Source: Heliopora coerulea
Taxonomy: Eukaryota; Cnidaria; Anthozoa; Scleralcyonacea; Helioporidae
Assembly: GCA_030142905.1 (NCBI GenBank)
Contig: JASJOG010000083.1
Location: forward strand, 763,501 to 827,500
Length of the DNA stretch: 64,000 nucleotides
Reading direction: 5' to 3'
Below the pieces are notes generated by a model. The model had not been told where the DNA came from. It made no database searches and saw nothing but the letters and a program-made list of their open reading frames with translations. The number at the start of each line of letters is the position of its first letter. Position 1 is the first letter of the stretch. The translations under genes were made by a program, and so were the position numbers. Shown here piece after piece: positions 33,881 through 46,212 of this stretch.

Positions 33881-36800
33881 ATGTCTAAAATGGGTTTGGA
33901 AGCTGTCATAGCGAGCAAGTAAGTTGATACTTTACTGTATGTAATGAATTTTGCTGCTATATATGCCGATGGGGAGTAATGATCACACAAGAGTCGTGAC
34001 TCTTATCTGTTTGGGGATGCTTTCGTGGAAGGATTTCATTCTGGGCCGACGTTTTCGCCTTGCAAAGAAAGTTTTTAAGTGATTTACCAAAGTTCTCGAT
34101 GCAGCTAGTCCCTACCAATTAGTGGTTGATCACATGATAACGGTACGAATTGAGACTGCTACGGGAGTGGAAATTTCCTTAAAAATTAAACCATTGTGGC
34201 TTTGGACCATAATCCGAGTTTCCGTTCACAGAGACAACATCTTTCGTACTCTTCGCCATAGAACTGGCCGATCTTAAGAGATTCAAAATTTCCGCGGAGA
34301 AAATTTGGTAATGGTTCGAGTTCGTTTTGATCTGACGTCATTCGTGTCGAGCCAGTGCTCGGAATGAGTCGCACTGTTCTGAGATGACTTTTCGATGCGG
34401 TGTGTTCACTAAAACCAGGTTTAGTATGGTGAACGACATGAAGTTGTGTCGGTGCGACTTCGTATCGGTCTCATGCAATCAGCCTCCCAGATATGAAAAA
34501 TAGAGCTAGGCTATTAGCCAGGTACATGACATAGAGCTGTAGTTCCCTTCGCATGTACCAAGCTGAAAGGCATCATTCCTGCTATATCGCTGATTGGTTT
34601 CAAGTTTGAAAAGGTTTTCTGACAGACTTTACTGTTGGCAAAACATTAAGTTATCAAACATTCGCTGTGATTGATGCAGGTAGTTCGGTGGTCGTTTGAA
34701 ATTCAGCAGATTAATTCCAGTCACTAACTCTGAAGTCCACTAATAGGCAGGTTACATGGATGGGGAACGTCAGCCCATGCTTACAAAGAAATGCTTAAAA
34801 TTTGAGAGAAATCTCTGAAAATCGTGTTGATTTGGTTAAGGACGGGTTGCTTGTCAAAGTGCCTCAATTACAGCCAACGTTCATGGTATTTAACTAGGTT
34901 ATTTAGTGACTGTGGAGGATTCTGAACGAAGGCTTTTTAATTTAGAATTTTCTTTGTCCGATAGTATAAGTGATTTTTAATTCAAATAATCAATTGTATT
35001 CGTCCGTAGTAAGGTCAAAACGTTCTCATCATAACTGTTATTTTCACCACCATTATTGTTACCATCACAATCAAAATCATCCTCATCACCACCGTCATCA
35101 CCAACACCGTCACTATTCCCAACATTGTCACCATCATTATTATCATCATAACGTAATTGTCACCATCTTCACCATCACCACAACCGTCATCTTCATTTCC
35201 ACCATCATCGTCATAATCATTACCATCATTATTACATCATCATCATCATCATTATTATCATTATCACTATCATCATTATTATTATCATCATCATCATAAT
35301 CATTACCATCATTACCATCATCATCGCCATCATCATAATCATCATCATAATTGTCTTCATCATCATCATCGCCATCATCATCATCATCGCCATCATTATC
35401 ATTATTATCATTAACGTTATTGTCCTCATCGTCACCATCATCAAAACCACCATCATCATTGTTGCTGTCATCATTACCACATCAATATTACAATCATCAT
35501 TATCACCATCACAATTATCCTTATCATGACTGACATCATTATCGTTGGTTAATAAAAAATCGAATAACGGTGGTGAAAATAGCAAAAGTTTATCATGGGC
35601 ATCCGATAATTCTAATCGACCCCGACTGTTTTTTGTTGACAAGTAATATTATGGTATTTGTATTTGATATCATAATCTTCTTAATCAATATACGGTGAAA
35701 AAGGATCTCTCACCAAAGATTTATTGTAACTAGCTTTCGGCTGTCAGTCTACAGCCTTCAACGGGTTACAGATGATTGTAAAATATATTCTATATACACA
35801 CGAGATATGATATTACAAAAACAAGTTACAAATTGTTGTAATTGCCAGTGGAGGAAGGCATAGGAGTGACTAAATTCAAATTTACAACAGAAACTACGCC
35901 CATTCACCGTTTGTTGATAAATATGATTAAGCCTGACCGTGGTTCTCACATTCTTTTTATGATCACGTTACTGTTTATACTATACAAATTGTTTTTTCCT
36001 ATTTATGTTATGGTTTAGAAGTCGTGTCCAAGTACTATTTCGCCTTGTTTTGTTCCTCATTCTCTTGAAACTGGCTTTTCTGGCTTTTCTTGCGATTTGG
36101 CTTTTAATGCCTGCAACAAAAGAACAAATCATATCACAACAAAGCGCGATCGTCAAAAACAACCAACAAACGGAGGAGAAGCAAATCAAACCAGCAAACT
36201 TTTCTAGGCAAGACGAAACTTTAAAAAACACTTCAAGATTAATATTCAACCCTACAACAGTTTCAGATGAAAGACAACTCACGTTAAACGGCAACAAGAC
36301 TCTGAGAGAGTTAGAAAGTAAGGAAAAAGGTCCAGATCTGGCAATTTATGTAAAAAATGTTTATGGTAGAAACTTGAACATCGAGTACATTCAGCTGAGA
36401 GACAAGAAAAGTAAGGAAGACAACTTAAATTTTACTTATGCTGAACCTTATTTTCCAAAGAAAATTGAATGTTCGAAACTAGGAGCAAATAACAATTCAG
36501 AGAAAAAGGCGACAAAGTATGTTCAAGTTTATGATCGTTATTGGGAACAGCTCGGGATGAGTACACGAACACTAATTGCACTCAGTGGACTAGCTCACAT
36601 TGGTGGACGGAAGGTTCTGCAGCCAAGGGTGAAAAACTGTGTGTTCGGAAGGGAAGGATATTCTTTGGGAATTTATTTTAATCTGACACATATGAACAGT
36701 GTGCTCAATGCGTGTGATTACGCTCCTTTAGTGGATAAAAAAGAGTATGACACTGAGTGTTCATTAAGTGAAGATCGTCACGCAAGTGTACACTTCTTGT

Positions 36801-37642
36801 ACGCGGGCGAAAAAGCCGCGCAATCAACAATGAAGAGATTTCATTTGAGTAAAAAGCAGTACAAGAAGATCAGAAAAGACGCGAAGATAAAAGGTTGGAC
36901 CAATTGTTCGTTTATTGGTAAATTTATCCATCAAACTTTCAGTTCCAAGCAGTTCTGTGTTGATCCAGTTGTGATAACTGAGTGGAGTGTGTTGGAACGA
37001 GATGTAATTCATGATGCCAAATGTTTAACCATAGTGCGCTGGATAGGAATTGGTTCATGGTATCGCGCGCGTTTTAACGAAACACATTTCAAGGTTGCTC
37101 TCAAGGATATCCATCATGCTTTAAAACCCAACTTCGATATTTTAAACGAAGTCCAAAAGTTCAAAAAGGCTTTCCTCGACGGCCGTTACATTGCAGTGCA
37201 CGTTCGTGGTGAGAAAGTTGTCACTTATCACAATCTAGGTAGGCTGAGAAGCTGCATTCGCCTTTTAATAGCTGTCATTGAAGTTCTCAAGCAGTCCTCG
37301 GGTATTGACAAAGTATTTGTAGCCACGGACATGTCAAGCTTCGGGTCTTCGGCATGGAAATACATTTTGAAAGGTAAATCATATGGCCGTAAAACGATAA
37401 AAAGCCTTCACAGTTCGCTCGTCTCAAGCACCAGTGGGGTTGTTTATAAGCCAACTGCTGACCAGAAACATCGTGATCGAGGCGTACCTGTACTTATCGA
37501 GATGACACTAGTCTCGCAAGCAGAACATCTAGTCACGATTGGTCATGGATCTTTCCAGGAATGGGTGATCGCCAAATTCATGAAATATCATCGAGACGAT
37601 AGTCGATCTTTGTGGTCGTTAATTAGGATGTGTTCAAAATAA
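33881..37642 (+). CDS. Fucosyltransferase-like type II membrane protein, copy B
   Basis: Proposed exons 33881-33918 and 36019-37642, 553 aa; unspliced alternative from ATG 36005 (545 aa). The 5' part is almost identical to copy A (both have FNPTTVSDERQLTLN), whereas the middle matches copy C (RWIGIGSWYRARFNETHFKV). The invariant Arg of WRGIG is Ile here. HVRGEKVV and SFQEW are intact. Last-exon silent sites match copy D rather than A or C. The family assignment rests on motif order, as for copy A. The change in WRGIG may affect activity. Confidence 0.72.
35029..35530. repeat. TCA/ATC microsatellite, unit 2
   Basis: Same place and composition as in unit 1 but of different length, and without the CCCTAA run. 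It lies in the proposed intron of gene B. Confidence 0.95.
35726..35769 (-). ncRNA. Degenerate hammerhead-like motif, unit 2
   Basis: Identical in stems and core to the unit 1 motif at 29616-29659 (stem I GUAAC/GUUAC, stem II GGCUGU/ACAGCC, mutated CUGANGA core). Confidence 0.4.
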
Positions 37643-38297
37643 ATTTTTTTTAATTTGGTTATAATTAAATTTTTTGTTATAGCTATGGAAAAGTAATGTA
37701 TCGAATAAGGACTGAGAATGCTCATTTAAAATTGCATTTTCGAAGAGGATTGGACGAAAATTGAGCCGGATAGGCTCGAGCAAAGTCTCAAATTAAGTTG
37801 TTTTTTTGTTTTGTTTTTAACTAGGGGTGTAACGATTAATCGAATACTCGGCTAATCGCGATTATGACCATTCGGTTCGATTCACGATTCTTTGGTTCCA
37901 AATTTCGATTTTCGTTCGATTTGAATGGCTCCAGGCTGCCCTTGAAAGGTGTCTTTAAACCATTAAATAGAAATAAAAAGACACTTGGTGTTCAAATTTT
38001 TAGCGGTCGTTTATTCAAATGAGTTCTTATTTTATGACATCAGAATTCAGAAACGTTTAAAATCGATGTGTTTGATTGAGGAGTTAACGAGTTTGTACAC
38101 CGTAGTTCGTACGCCATTTGTGTTGCCTGGTAAAAAAGCTGCTCTTGTACCACCCCTTGAGAATTTCCGAATAAGGCAATTCATGCGCTACAACAAGGAC
38201 ACTGCAGACAAGTTCTATGTTCTTGTTAAGGATATAATGGCCCAGCAGATAGCTTTTAATAAAACAATGATGGAAATATAATATAAAAACGAACTTT

Positions 38298-38344
38298 ATT
38301 GCTAGCGTTTCGTTACTAAACAAGTAACATCTTCAGAGCGTAAT
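38298..38344 (-). ncRNA. Hammerhead-like motif in Penelope fragment, unit 2
   Basis: As the unit 1 motif at 32183-32229, but the cleavage-site region reads CGCU in place of CGUU. This removes the U of the NUH triplet, so this copy should be inactive. Confidence 0.45.
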
Positions 38345-38760
38345 GATTTACCAAGTATGGATCAGGCTTAAATAGCTGTTACAAAAACAGGTGGTGGTGA
38401 TGGCATGGGAAAGGAATGTTAATGAGTATGGTGGAGAGAACGCCTGGCAGCATAGACACGAATATTTATATACCACAAACGATCTCAGTCTAAAGGATAA
38501 TCGATCCTTGAAACGAAAAACGTTAGAAATACGACTAGTGGGTTGGAAGACAAGGCGAAGATGAATGTAGGGCAAGGCTGATGAGAATAATTTCGTGACT
38601 TGTTGTCGAATTTGAAAACCATGACTACCAGTATAGGGTAAGACTAAGGAAAGTGACAATTTAGGTGCTGTTAGAATTCTAACTGGAGGATGAAAAATTT
38701 TATTTAAGGAGGTCTTAAAGCAATGATCCAAAAATCGGTCCGGAAGTTTTTGAAGCTAAA
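38345..38760 (-). mobile_element. Internally deleted Penelope-like fragment, unit 2
   Basis: Homologous to 32230-32990 but missing ~220 bases that encode most of the GIY-YIG domain. The join lies near 38440 (GGAGAGAACGCCTGGCAG). It shows that the two units have diverged since duplication. Confidence 0.75.
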
Positions 38761-40933
38761 CGGGGGGAACAACTGTGGATTGCTCGCTCCAAAGGAGGTC
38801 CCCAGAATTTGAAGGAACGAATTCGGCACTGTTCCAAGGTTCTGTGGGTCGAACACATTTAAATCAGGTAATCAATATAACATGAGAGCTGCTGTCACAT
38901 CGTGTACGGTTACAAGCTAACTACAGCGACAATTTAATTTGTATTATTAGTAAGACGTTAATGTGTGTGTCACACCAAAAAGAGCAATATACCAAACGAC
39001 CGCTAGCAAAAGTGACCCGTAAAAAATCGCTCTAATGTCGCAACAGTTTGTTTCCAGCACCGTTAAAGCATTTTGAAATAAAACTAGTCATTCTTTGCAC
39101 ACAGAAGGTTCACAACAGCACTTCGAGCACGTTTAATCAGAAGCCTTCTGACTTTATAAGTTATTGATAGTTCGGTTAAGTAACCATCAATTGCCGCAAA
39201 ATTTTAACTGTCGATCTCAGTATTTCTTCATGCACAATTCAGAAGACAAATTAGTACTCCGAAATTTACTTGAAAATAATTTGTGTAGTAAAATAGGTCT
39301 CCAACTGAAAACCTTGCCCACCCATCTCTCATTAATGCAAATTCCCTACGTTGTCATTTTCCGTACTCGGAAGTATGGGAATCGTGACGTCACATGGATG
39401 AGAGGGGGTGCAATTTTTGTGACACTGCGTGACAAAGGGGGGGGGGAAGTGGTATAAAAATTGCCTAACTTTGCGTGACGTCATTTTTGAACAGCCCCTA
39501 AGAACACAAAGACGTTTTCCATATTCAATTTCATTCAGTCAAGCGTGAGTTATTTTCGTTTACCTGTCGGTAAATGAAAATAATTTACCCGTTAAGACTG
39601 ACAATGGACTGGCCTTACCACGTGCGAATCAAGTTTTTATATAATGAATCCATAATGTCTAAAATGGGTTTGGAAGCTGTCATAGCGAGCAAGTAAGTTG
39701 ATACTTTACTATATGTAATGAATTTTGCTGCTATATATGCCGATGGGGAGTAATGATCACACAAGAGTCGTGACTCTTACCTGTTTTGGGATGCTATCGT
39801 GGAAGGATTTCATTTTGGGCCGACGTTTTCGCCTTGCAAAGAAAGTTTTTAAGTGATTTACCAAAGTTCTCGATGCAGCTAGTCCCTACCAATTAGTGGT
39901 TGATCACATGATAACGGTACGAATTGAGACTGCCACGAGAGTGGAAATTTCCTTAAAAATGAAGCCGTTGTGGCTTTGGACCATAATCCGAGTTTCCGTT
40001 CACAGAGACAACATCTTTCGTACTCTTCGCCATAGAACTGGCCGATCTTAAGAGATTCAAAATTTTCACGGAAAAAATTTCGCAATGGTTCGAGTTCGTT
40101 TTGGTCTGACGTCATTCGTGTCGGGTCAGCGCTCGGAATGAGTCGCACTGTTCTGAGATGACTTTTCGATGCGGTGTGTTCACTAAAACCAGGTTTAGTA
40201 TGGTGAACGACATGAAGTTGTGTCGGTGCGACTTCGTATCGGTCTCATGCAATCAGCCTCCCAGATATCAAAAATAGAGCTAGGCTGTTAGCCAGGTACA
40301 TGACATAGAGCTGTAGTTCCGTTCCCATGTACCAAGCTGAAAGGCATCATTCCTGCTATATCGCTGATTGGTTTCAAGTTTGAAAAGATTTTTTGACAGA
40401 CTTTACTGCTTGGCGAAGCATTAAGTTATCAAACATTCGCTGTGATTGATGCAGGTAGTTCGGTGGTCGTTTGAAATTCAGCAGATTAATTCCAGTCACT
40501 AACTCTGAAGTCCTCTAATGGGCAGGTTGCATGGATGGGAAACGTCAGCCCATGCTTACAAAGAAATATTTAAAATTTGAGAGAAATCTCTGAAAATCGG
40601 GTTGATTTGGTTAAGAACGGTTTGCTGGTCAAACTAAATGCACGTTCAAAATAGAGATTCTACAGAGAAGATCATTGTTTTCTATGTAAATGTACTGATT
40701 CTTCAGCTGAAAATTCGGTTACTTAGCGAGAGTTACGGAATCCTGTGGTTAAGAAAGAGTTGACACTGCCTCAATTATAGCCAACGTTCATGGTATTTAA
40801 CTAGGTTATTTAGTGACTGTGCAGGATTCTGAACGAAGGCTTTTTAATTTAGAATTTTCTTTGTCCGATAGTATAAGAGATTTTTAATTCAAATAATCAA
40901 TTCTATTCTCCCGTAGTGAGGTCAAAACGTTCT

Positions 40934-41470
40934 CATCATAACTGTTATTTTCACCACCATTATTGTTACCATCACAATCAGAATCATCCTCATCACCACC
41001 GTCATCATCAACACCGTCACCATTACCAACATTGTCACCATCATTATCATCATAACGTCATTGTCACCATCTTCACCATCACCAGAGCCGTCATCTTCAT
41101 TACCACCATCATCATCATAATCATTACCATCATCATTACATCATCATCATTACATCATCATCATTATCATTATTATCATTATCACCATTATCATTATTAT
41201 CATCATCATTATCATCATCATCATAATCATTACCATCATTATTACCATCATCGTCGCCATCATCATAATCATCATCATAATCATCATCATAATTATCATC
41301 ATCATCATCGTCGCCATCATGATCGTCATCATCACCATCATTATCATTATTATCATTAACGTTATTGTCGTCATCGTCACCATCATCACCACCACCATCA
41401 TCATTGTTGCTGTCATCATTACCACATCAATATTACAATCATCATTATTACCATCACAATTATCCTTATC
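40934..41470. repeat. TCA/ATC microsatellite, unit 3
   Basis: The longest of the four tracts, in the proposed intron of copy C. His-rich and Met-rich frames here are artefacts. Confidence 0.95.
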
Positions 41471-41670
41471 ATGACTGACATCACTATCGTTGGTTAATAA
41501 AAAATCAAATAACTTTGGTGAAAATAGCTAAAGTTTATCATGGGCATCCGATAATTCTAATCGACTCCGACTGTTTTTTGTTGACAAGTAGTATTATGGT
41601 ATTTGTATTTGATATCATAATCTTTTGAATCAATATATGGTGAAAAAGGATCTCTCACCAAAGATTTATT

Positions 41671-41714
41671 GTAACTAGCTTTCGGCTGTCAGTCTACAGC
41701 CTTCAACGGGTTAC
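41671..41714 (-). ncRNA. Degenerate hammerhead-like motif, unit 3
   Basis: Same stems and mutated core as in units 1 and 2; it lies before copy C. Confidence 0.4.
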
Positions 41715-44700
41715 AGATGATTGTAAAATATATTCTATATATATACACGAGATATGATATTACAAAAACAAGTTACAAATTGTCGTAATTGCCAGTGGAG
41801 GAAGGCATAGGAGTTAATAAATTGAAATTTACAACAGAAACTACGCCCATTCACCGTTTGTTGATAAATATGATTAAACCTGACCGTGGTTCTCACATTC
41901 TTTTTATGATCACGTTACTGTTTATACTATACAAATTGTTTTTCCTATTTATGTTATGGTTTAGAAGTCGTGTCCAAGTACTATTGCGCCTTGTTTTGTT
42001 CCTCATTCTCTTGAAACTGGCTTTTCTGGCTTTTCTTGCGATTTGGCTTTTAATGCCTGCAACAAAAGAACAAATCATATCACAACAAAGCGCGATTGTC
42101 AAAAACAACCAACAAACGGAGGAGAAGCAAATCAAACAAGCAAACTTTTCTAGGCAAGACGAAACTTTAAGAAAAACTGCAAGATTAATTTCCAACCCGG
42201 CAACAGTTTCAGATGAAAGACAGCTCAAGTTAAACGGCAACAAGACTCTGAAAGAGTTAGAAAGTAAGGAAAAAGGTACAGATCTGGCTATTTACGTAAA
42301 AAATTCTTATGGTAGAAACTTGAACATCGAGTACATTCAGCTGAGAGACAAGAAAAGTACGGAAGACAACTTAAATTTTACTTATGCTGAACCTTATTTT
42401 CCAAAGAAAATTGAATGTTCGAAACTAGGAGCAAATAACAATTCAGAGAAAAAGGCGACAAAGTATGTTCAAGTTTATGATCGTTATTGGGAACAGCTCG
42501 GGATGAGTACACGAACACTAATGGCACTCAGTGGACTAGCTCACATTGGTGGACGGAAGGTTCTGCAGCCAAGGGTGAAAAACTGTGTGTTCGGAAGAGA
42601 AGGATATCCTTTGGGAATTTATTTTAATCTGACACATATGAACAGTGTGCTCAATGCGTGTGATTACGCTCCTTTAGTGGATAAAAAAGAGTATGACACT
42701 GAGTGTTCATTAAGGGAAGATCGTCACGCAAGTGTACATTTCTTGTACGCGGGCGAAAAAGCCGCGCAATCAACAATGAAGAGATTTCATTTGAGTAAAA
42801 AGCAGTACAAGAAGATCAGAAAAGACGCGAAGATAAAAGGTTGGACCAATTGTTCGTTTATTGGTAAATTTATCCATCAAACTTTCAGTTCCTAGCAGTT
42901 CTGTGTTGATCCAGTTGTGATAACTGAGTGGAGTGTGTTGGAACGAGATGTAATTCATGATGCCAAATGTTTAACCATAGTGCGCTGGATAGGAATTGGT
43001 TCATGGTATCGCGCGCGTTTTAACGAAACACATTTCAAGGTCGCTCTCAAGGATATCCATCATGCTTTAAAACCCAACTTCGATATTTTAAACGAAGTCC
43101 AAAAGTTTAAAAAGGCTTTCCTCGACGGCCGTTACATTGCAGTGCACGTTCGTGGTGAGAAAGTTGTCACTTATCACAATCTAGGTAGGCTGAGAAGCTG
43201 CATTCGCCTTTTAATAGCTGTCATTGAAGTTCTCAAGCAGTCCTCGGGTATTGACAAAGTATTTGTAGCCACGGACATGTCAAGCTTCGGGTCTTCGGCA
43301 TGGAAATACATTTTGAAAGGTAAATCATATGGCCGTAAAACGATAAAAAGCCTTCACAGTTCGCTCGTCTCAAGCACCAGTGGGGTTGTTTATAAGCCAA
43401 CTGCTGACCAGAAACATCGTGATCGAGGCGTACCTGTACTTATCGAGATGACACTGGTGTCGCAAGCAGAACATCTGGTCACGATTGGTCACGGATCTTT
43501 CCAGGAATGGGTGATCGCCAAATTCATGGAATATCATCGAGACGATAGTCGATCTTTGCGGTCGTTAATTAGGATGTGTTCAAAATAATTTTTTTAAAAT
43601 TTGGTTATAATTAAATTTTTTGTTATAGCTATGGAAAAGTAATGTATCGAATAAGAACTGAGAATGCTCATTTAAAATTGCATTTTCGAAGAGGATTGGA
43701 CGAAAATTGAGCCGGATAGGCTCGAACAAAGACTCAAATTAAGTTCGTTTTTTTGTTTTGTTTTTAACTAGGGGTGTAACGATTAATCGAATTCTCGATT
43801 AATTGCGATTATGACCATTCGGTTCGATTCACGATTCTTTGGTTCCAAATTTCGATTTTCGTTCGATTTGAATTGCTCCAGGCTGCCCTTGAAAGGTGTC
43901 TTTAAAGCATTAAATACCAATAAAAAGACGCTTGGTGTTCAAATTGGCGGTCGTTTATTCAAATGAGTTCTTATTTTATGACATCAGAATTCAGAAACCT
44001 TTAAAATCGGTGTTTTTGATTGAGGAGCTAACGAGTTTGTACACCGTAGTTCGTACGCCATTTTGTGTTGCCTGGTAAAAATGCTGCTCTTTACCACCCC
44101 TTGAGAATTTCCAAATAAGGCAATTCGTGCGCGACAACAAGGACACTGCAGACAAGTTCTATGTTCTTTTATTAATGTTACTGTTAATTATTTTAACTTC
44201 AAGTTAAGCATTTTTGAGTTTTGGATCCTATTGTATTGGATCCCATCTCTCATTAATGCAAATTCCCTACGTCACACGACGAGTCGCAGCTGTATTTTGT
44301 TTTTTGATGCCATGGCATGAACCGTGATATGGGTAAGGCCATTGTTTTCGTGCGTCTGGTCCATTCAACGTATAGTGTGCAGGCTCAGTTTGCAGACGTT
44401 GGTGAATTATGTGCCTGCGATCCTCTCCGCTCCCTTTCCTAAATGCGGCCAAAGTCGTAATAAGATTTAGAATTGGAGGCGACTAAGGCTTTCCTTCTTT
44501 GCACTGTAACTCGAATTAGACTCTAAAAATTATCTTACTCAGTTCGCTTCCCGGGTGTCCTTTCTTCTCCGCCCCTGTAAATTCCTACGCTTGGATATCA
44601 AGCTGAGCGTTTTCAATTTCCTGCTGCATTACGAACAAAACAACTCCATAAAATAAAAAACAATAGAGCAATAGTTAATGGAATGGCATTGGGCATCGGC

Positions 44701-45005
44701 AATATTTACTTGTAATCTCAAAGTTCAAACATTAAAAAGACTTCTTAGAAGCAGTTCCACAATCTAAATCTTTTTTAAAATATTCAGAACAGTAATCTCT
44801 TGCAAATCCGTTGAAGCAAATCCGAGGGTTTCTGCCAACTAATTGCTGACGATGCTCAAGTAACTTTAAAGTCTGTTAGTAATTCAGAAAGCCCACAAAT
44901 ACACATTCATGTCGATAAACGTCGTGCGTGATGTTTGTCGAGAAAAGTTTCTTGTAACCTTCCAACTTACCTTGCTTCGCAACAAGCATGAACGCACGGT
45001 AAATA

Positions 45006-45706
45006 AAGGCTCGTTTAAATTGTTTCAACATTCGCTTCAACATTGGCCCAACATTTGTTGAATGAAAGGTTGTGATCGTTTGAACAGACGTTTCAACAGT
45101 ATTGAAACATGTTGAAAGTTGTTGAAAGCACGTTGAAACAACTCTGAATTTGTTTAAACATTGTTTCAACATTCGCTTCAACATTGGCCCAACATTTGTT
45201 GAATGAGAGATTGTGATCGTTTGAACAGACGTTTCAACAGTGTTGAAACATGTTGAAAGTTGTTGAAAGCACGTTGAAACAACTCTGAATTTGTTAAAAC
45301 ATTGTTTCAACATTCGCTTCAACATTGGCCCGACATTTGTTGAATGAAAGATTGTGATCGTTTGAACAGACGTTCCAACAGTGTTGAAACATGTTGAAAG
45401 TTGTTGAAAGCACGTTGAAACAACTCTGAATTTGTTTAAACATTGTTTCAACATTCGCTTCAACATTGGCCCAACATTTGTTGAATGAAATGTTGGTCGA
45501 TTCAACATTTGCTGGACTTACGCATGCGCATGTCAAATCTATTGAACATCCAAAATAGCGTCACCCAAGTGTCTGCACAATGTCGTGCGGATTGTTGGAA
45601 TCGTTTGAACAGCATCTCACAACATTCTGGAGTATTTCAAAACACTCACCCAACAAATGTTGGGCGAATGTTGAAGCAAATGTTGTAGCCGTTTAAATGG
45701 GCTTTA
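45006..45706. mobile_element. MITE with internal 141-bp tandem repeats
   Basis: Enlarged version of the element at 26734-27142, with the same terminal inverted repeats. The string TGTTTCAACA restarts at 45021, 45162, 45303 and 45444, an exact 141-base period. As 141 is a multiple of three, the minus-strand frame stays open and seems to encode a 47-residue repeat; this is unlikely to be a gene. Confidence 0.8.
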
Positions 45707-46212
45707 AGTCTACTGGCCAGGATGACAATAAAGAAAATAATATAGAATGTCGAGAAAACAGTCGAATCCCTGCAACTTAAGTGCATGATCATGTCAGTGT
45801 GTGATGCCACGCTTCTTTATCTTACTGAACATTGTCAAATTTGTGTCCCGTTGAGTACAAAAGAACCGCTTTAAGTGTTTACATAGTTACGTTGTAGTAT
45901 AGTAATGGGAGTTTCAGTTTTAAAAACGAACTTATTTGAAAAAAGAAGAAGGACCTTTATTCTTATGACCGCAAACCCAAAAGGAAATCGAGTATTCTAC
46001 GGACATGTAGAACGAACGTTGGCTATAGTAGCCGCTACATGCTTTGTTTTGAAGTAAGAACACAAAGACGATTTCCATATTCAATTTCATTCAATCAAGC
46101 GTGAGTTGTTCTCATTTACCTATCGGCGATCTTAATTTCTACAACAGGTTAAGACTAACTAACGGACTGGACTTACCACGTGCGAATCAAGTTTTTATAT
46201 CATGAATCCATA

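Larger units (their letters stand above)
33711..39500 (+). repeat. Tandem segmental duplication, unit 2 (gene B)
   Basis: Same order as unit 1 without the MITE block. It lacks ~170 bases of the mid-intron region present in units 1 and 4, and its Penelope tail is internally deleted. Confidence 0.85.
39655..43588 (+). pseudogene. Fucosyltransferase-like copy C, premature stop
   Basis: Proposed exons 39655-39692 and 41965-43588. The codon at 42893 is TAG where copies A, B, D have AAG (Lys, spliced codon 323). This truncates the protein before WRGIG, HVRGEK and SFQEW, so the product would lack the catalytic C-terminal half. The remaining 231 codons to 43588 are intact and nearly identical to copy B, so the stop is young, or an allele or assembly error. 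One T is missing in the poly-T before MLWF (GTTTTTCC against GTTTTTTCC elsewhere). This opens an upstream frame back to 41789, but that frame has no counterpart in the other copies. Confidence 0.75.
39501..44868 (+). repeat. Tandem segmental duplication, unit 3 (gene C)
   Basis: Core start AGAACACAAAGACG at 39501. The tail after ~44170 (TTATTAATGTTACTG...) differs from units 1-2 and matches the end of unit 4 up to ~51312. No Penelope tail is present. Confidence 0.85.

Noticed and set aside
41789..41950. N-terminal extension of copy C (MPVEEGIGVNKLKF...)
   Set aside because: It starts at TTG, depends on one lost T in a homopolymer and is out of frame in A, B and D. It lies in the proposed intron.
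44876..45508. 210-residue minus-strand repeat protein
   Set aside because: Product of the 141-base repeat inside a MITE; starts and ends within the element.
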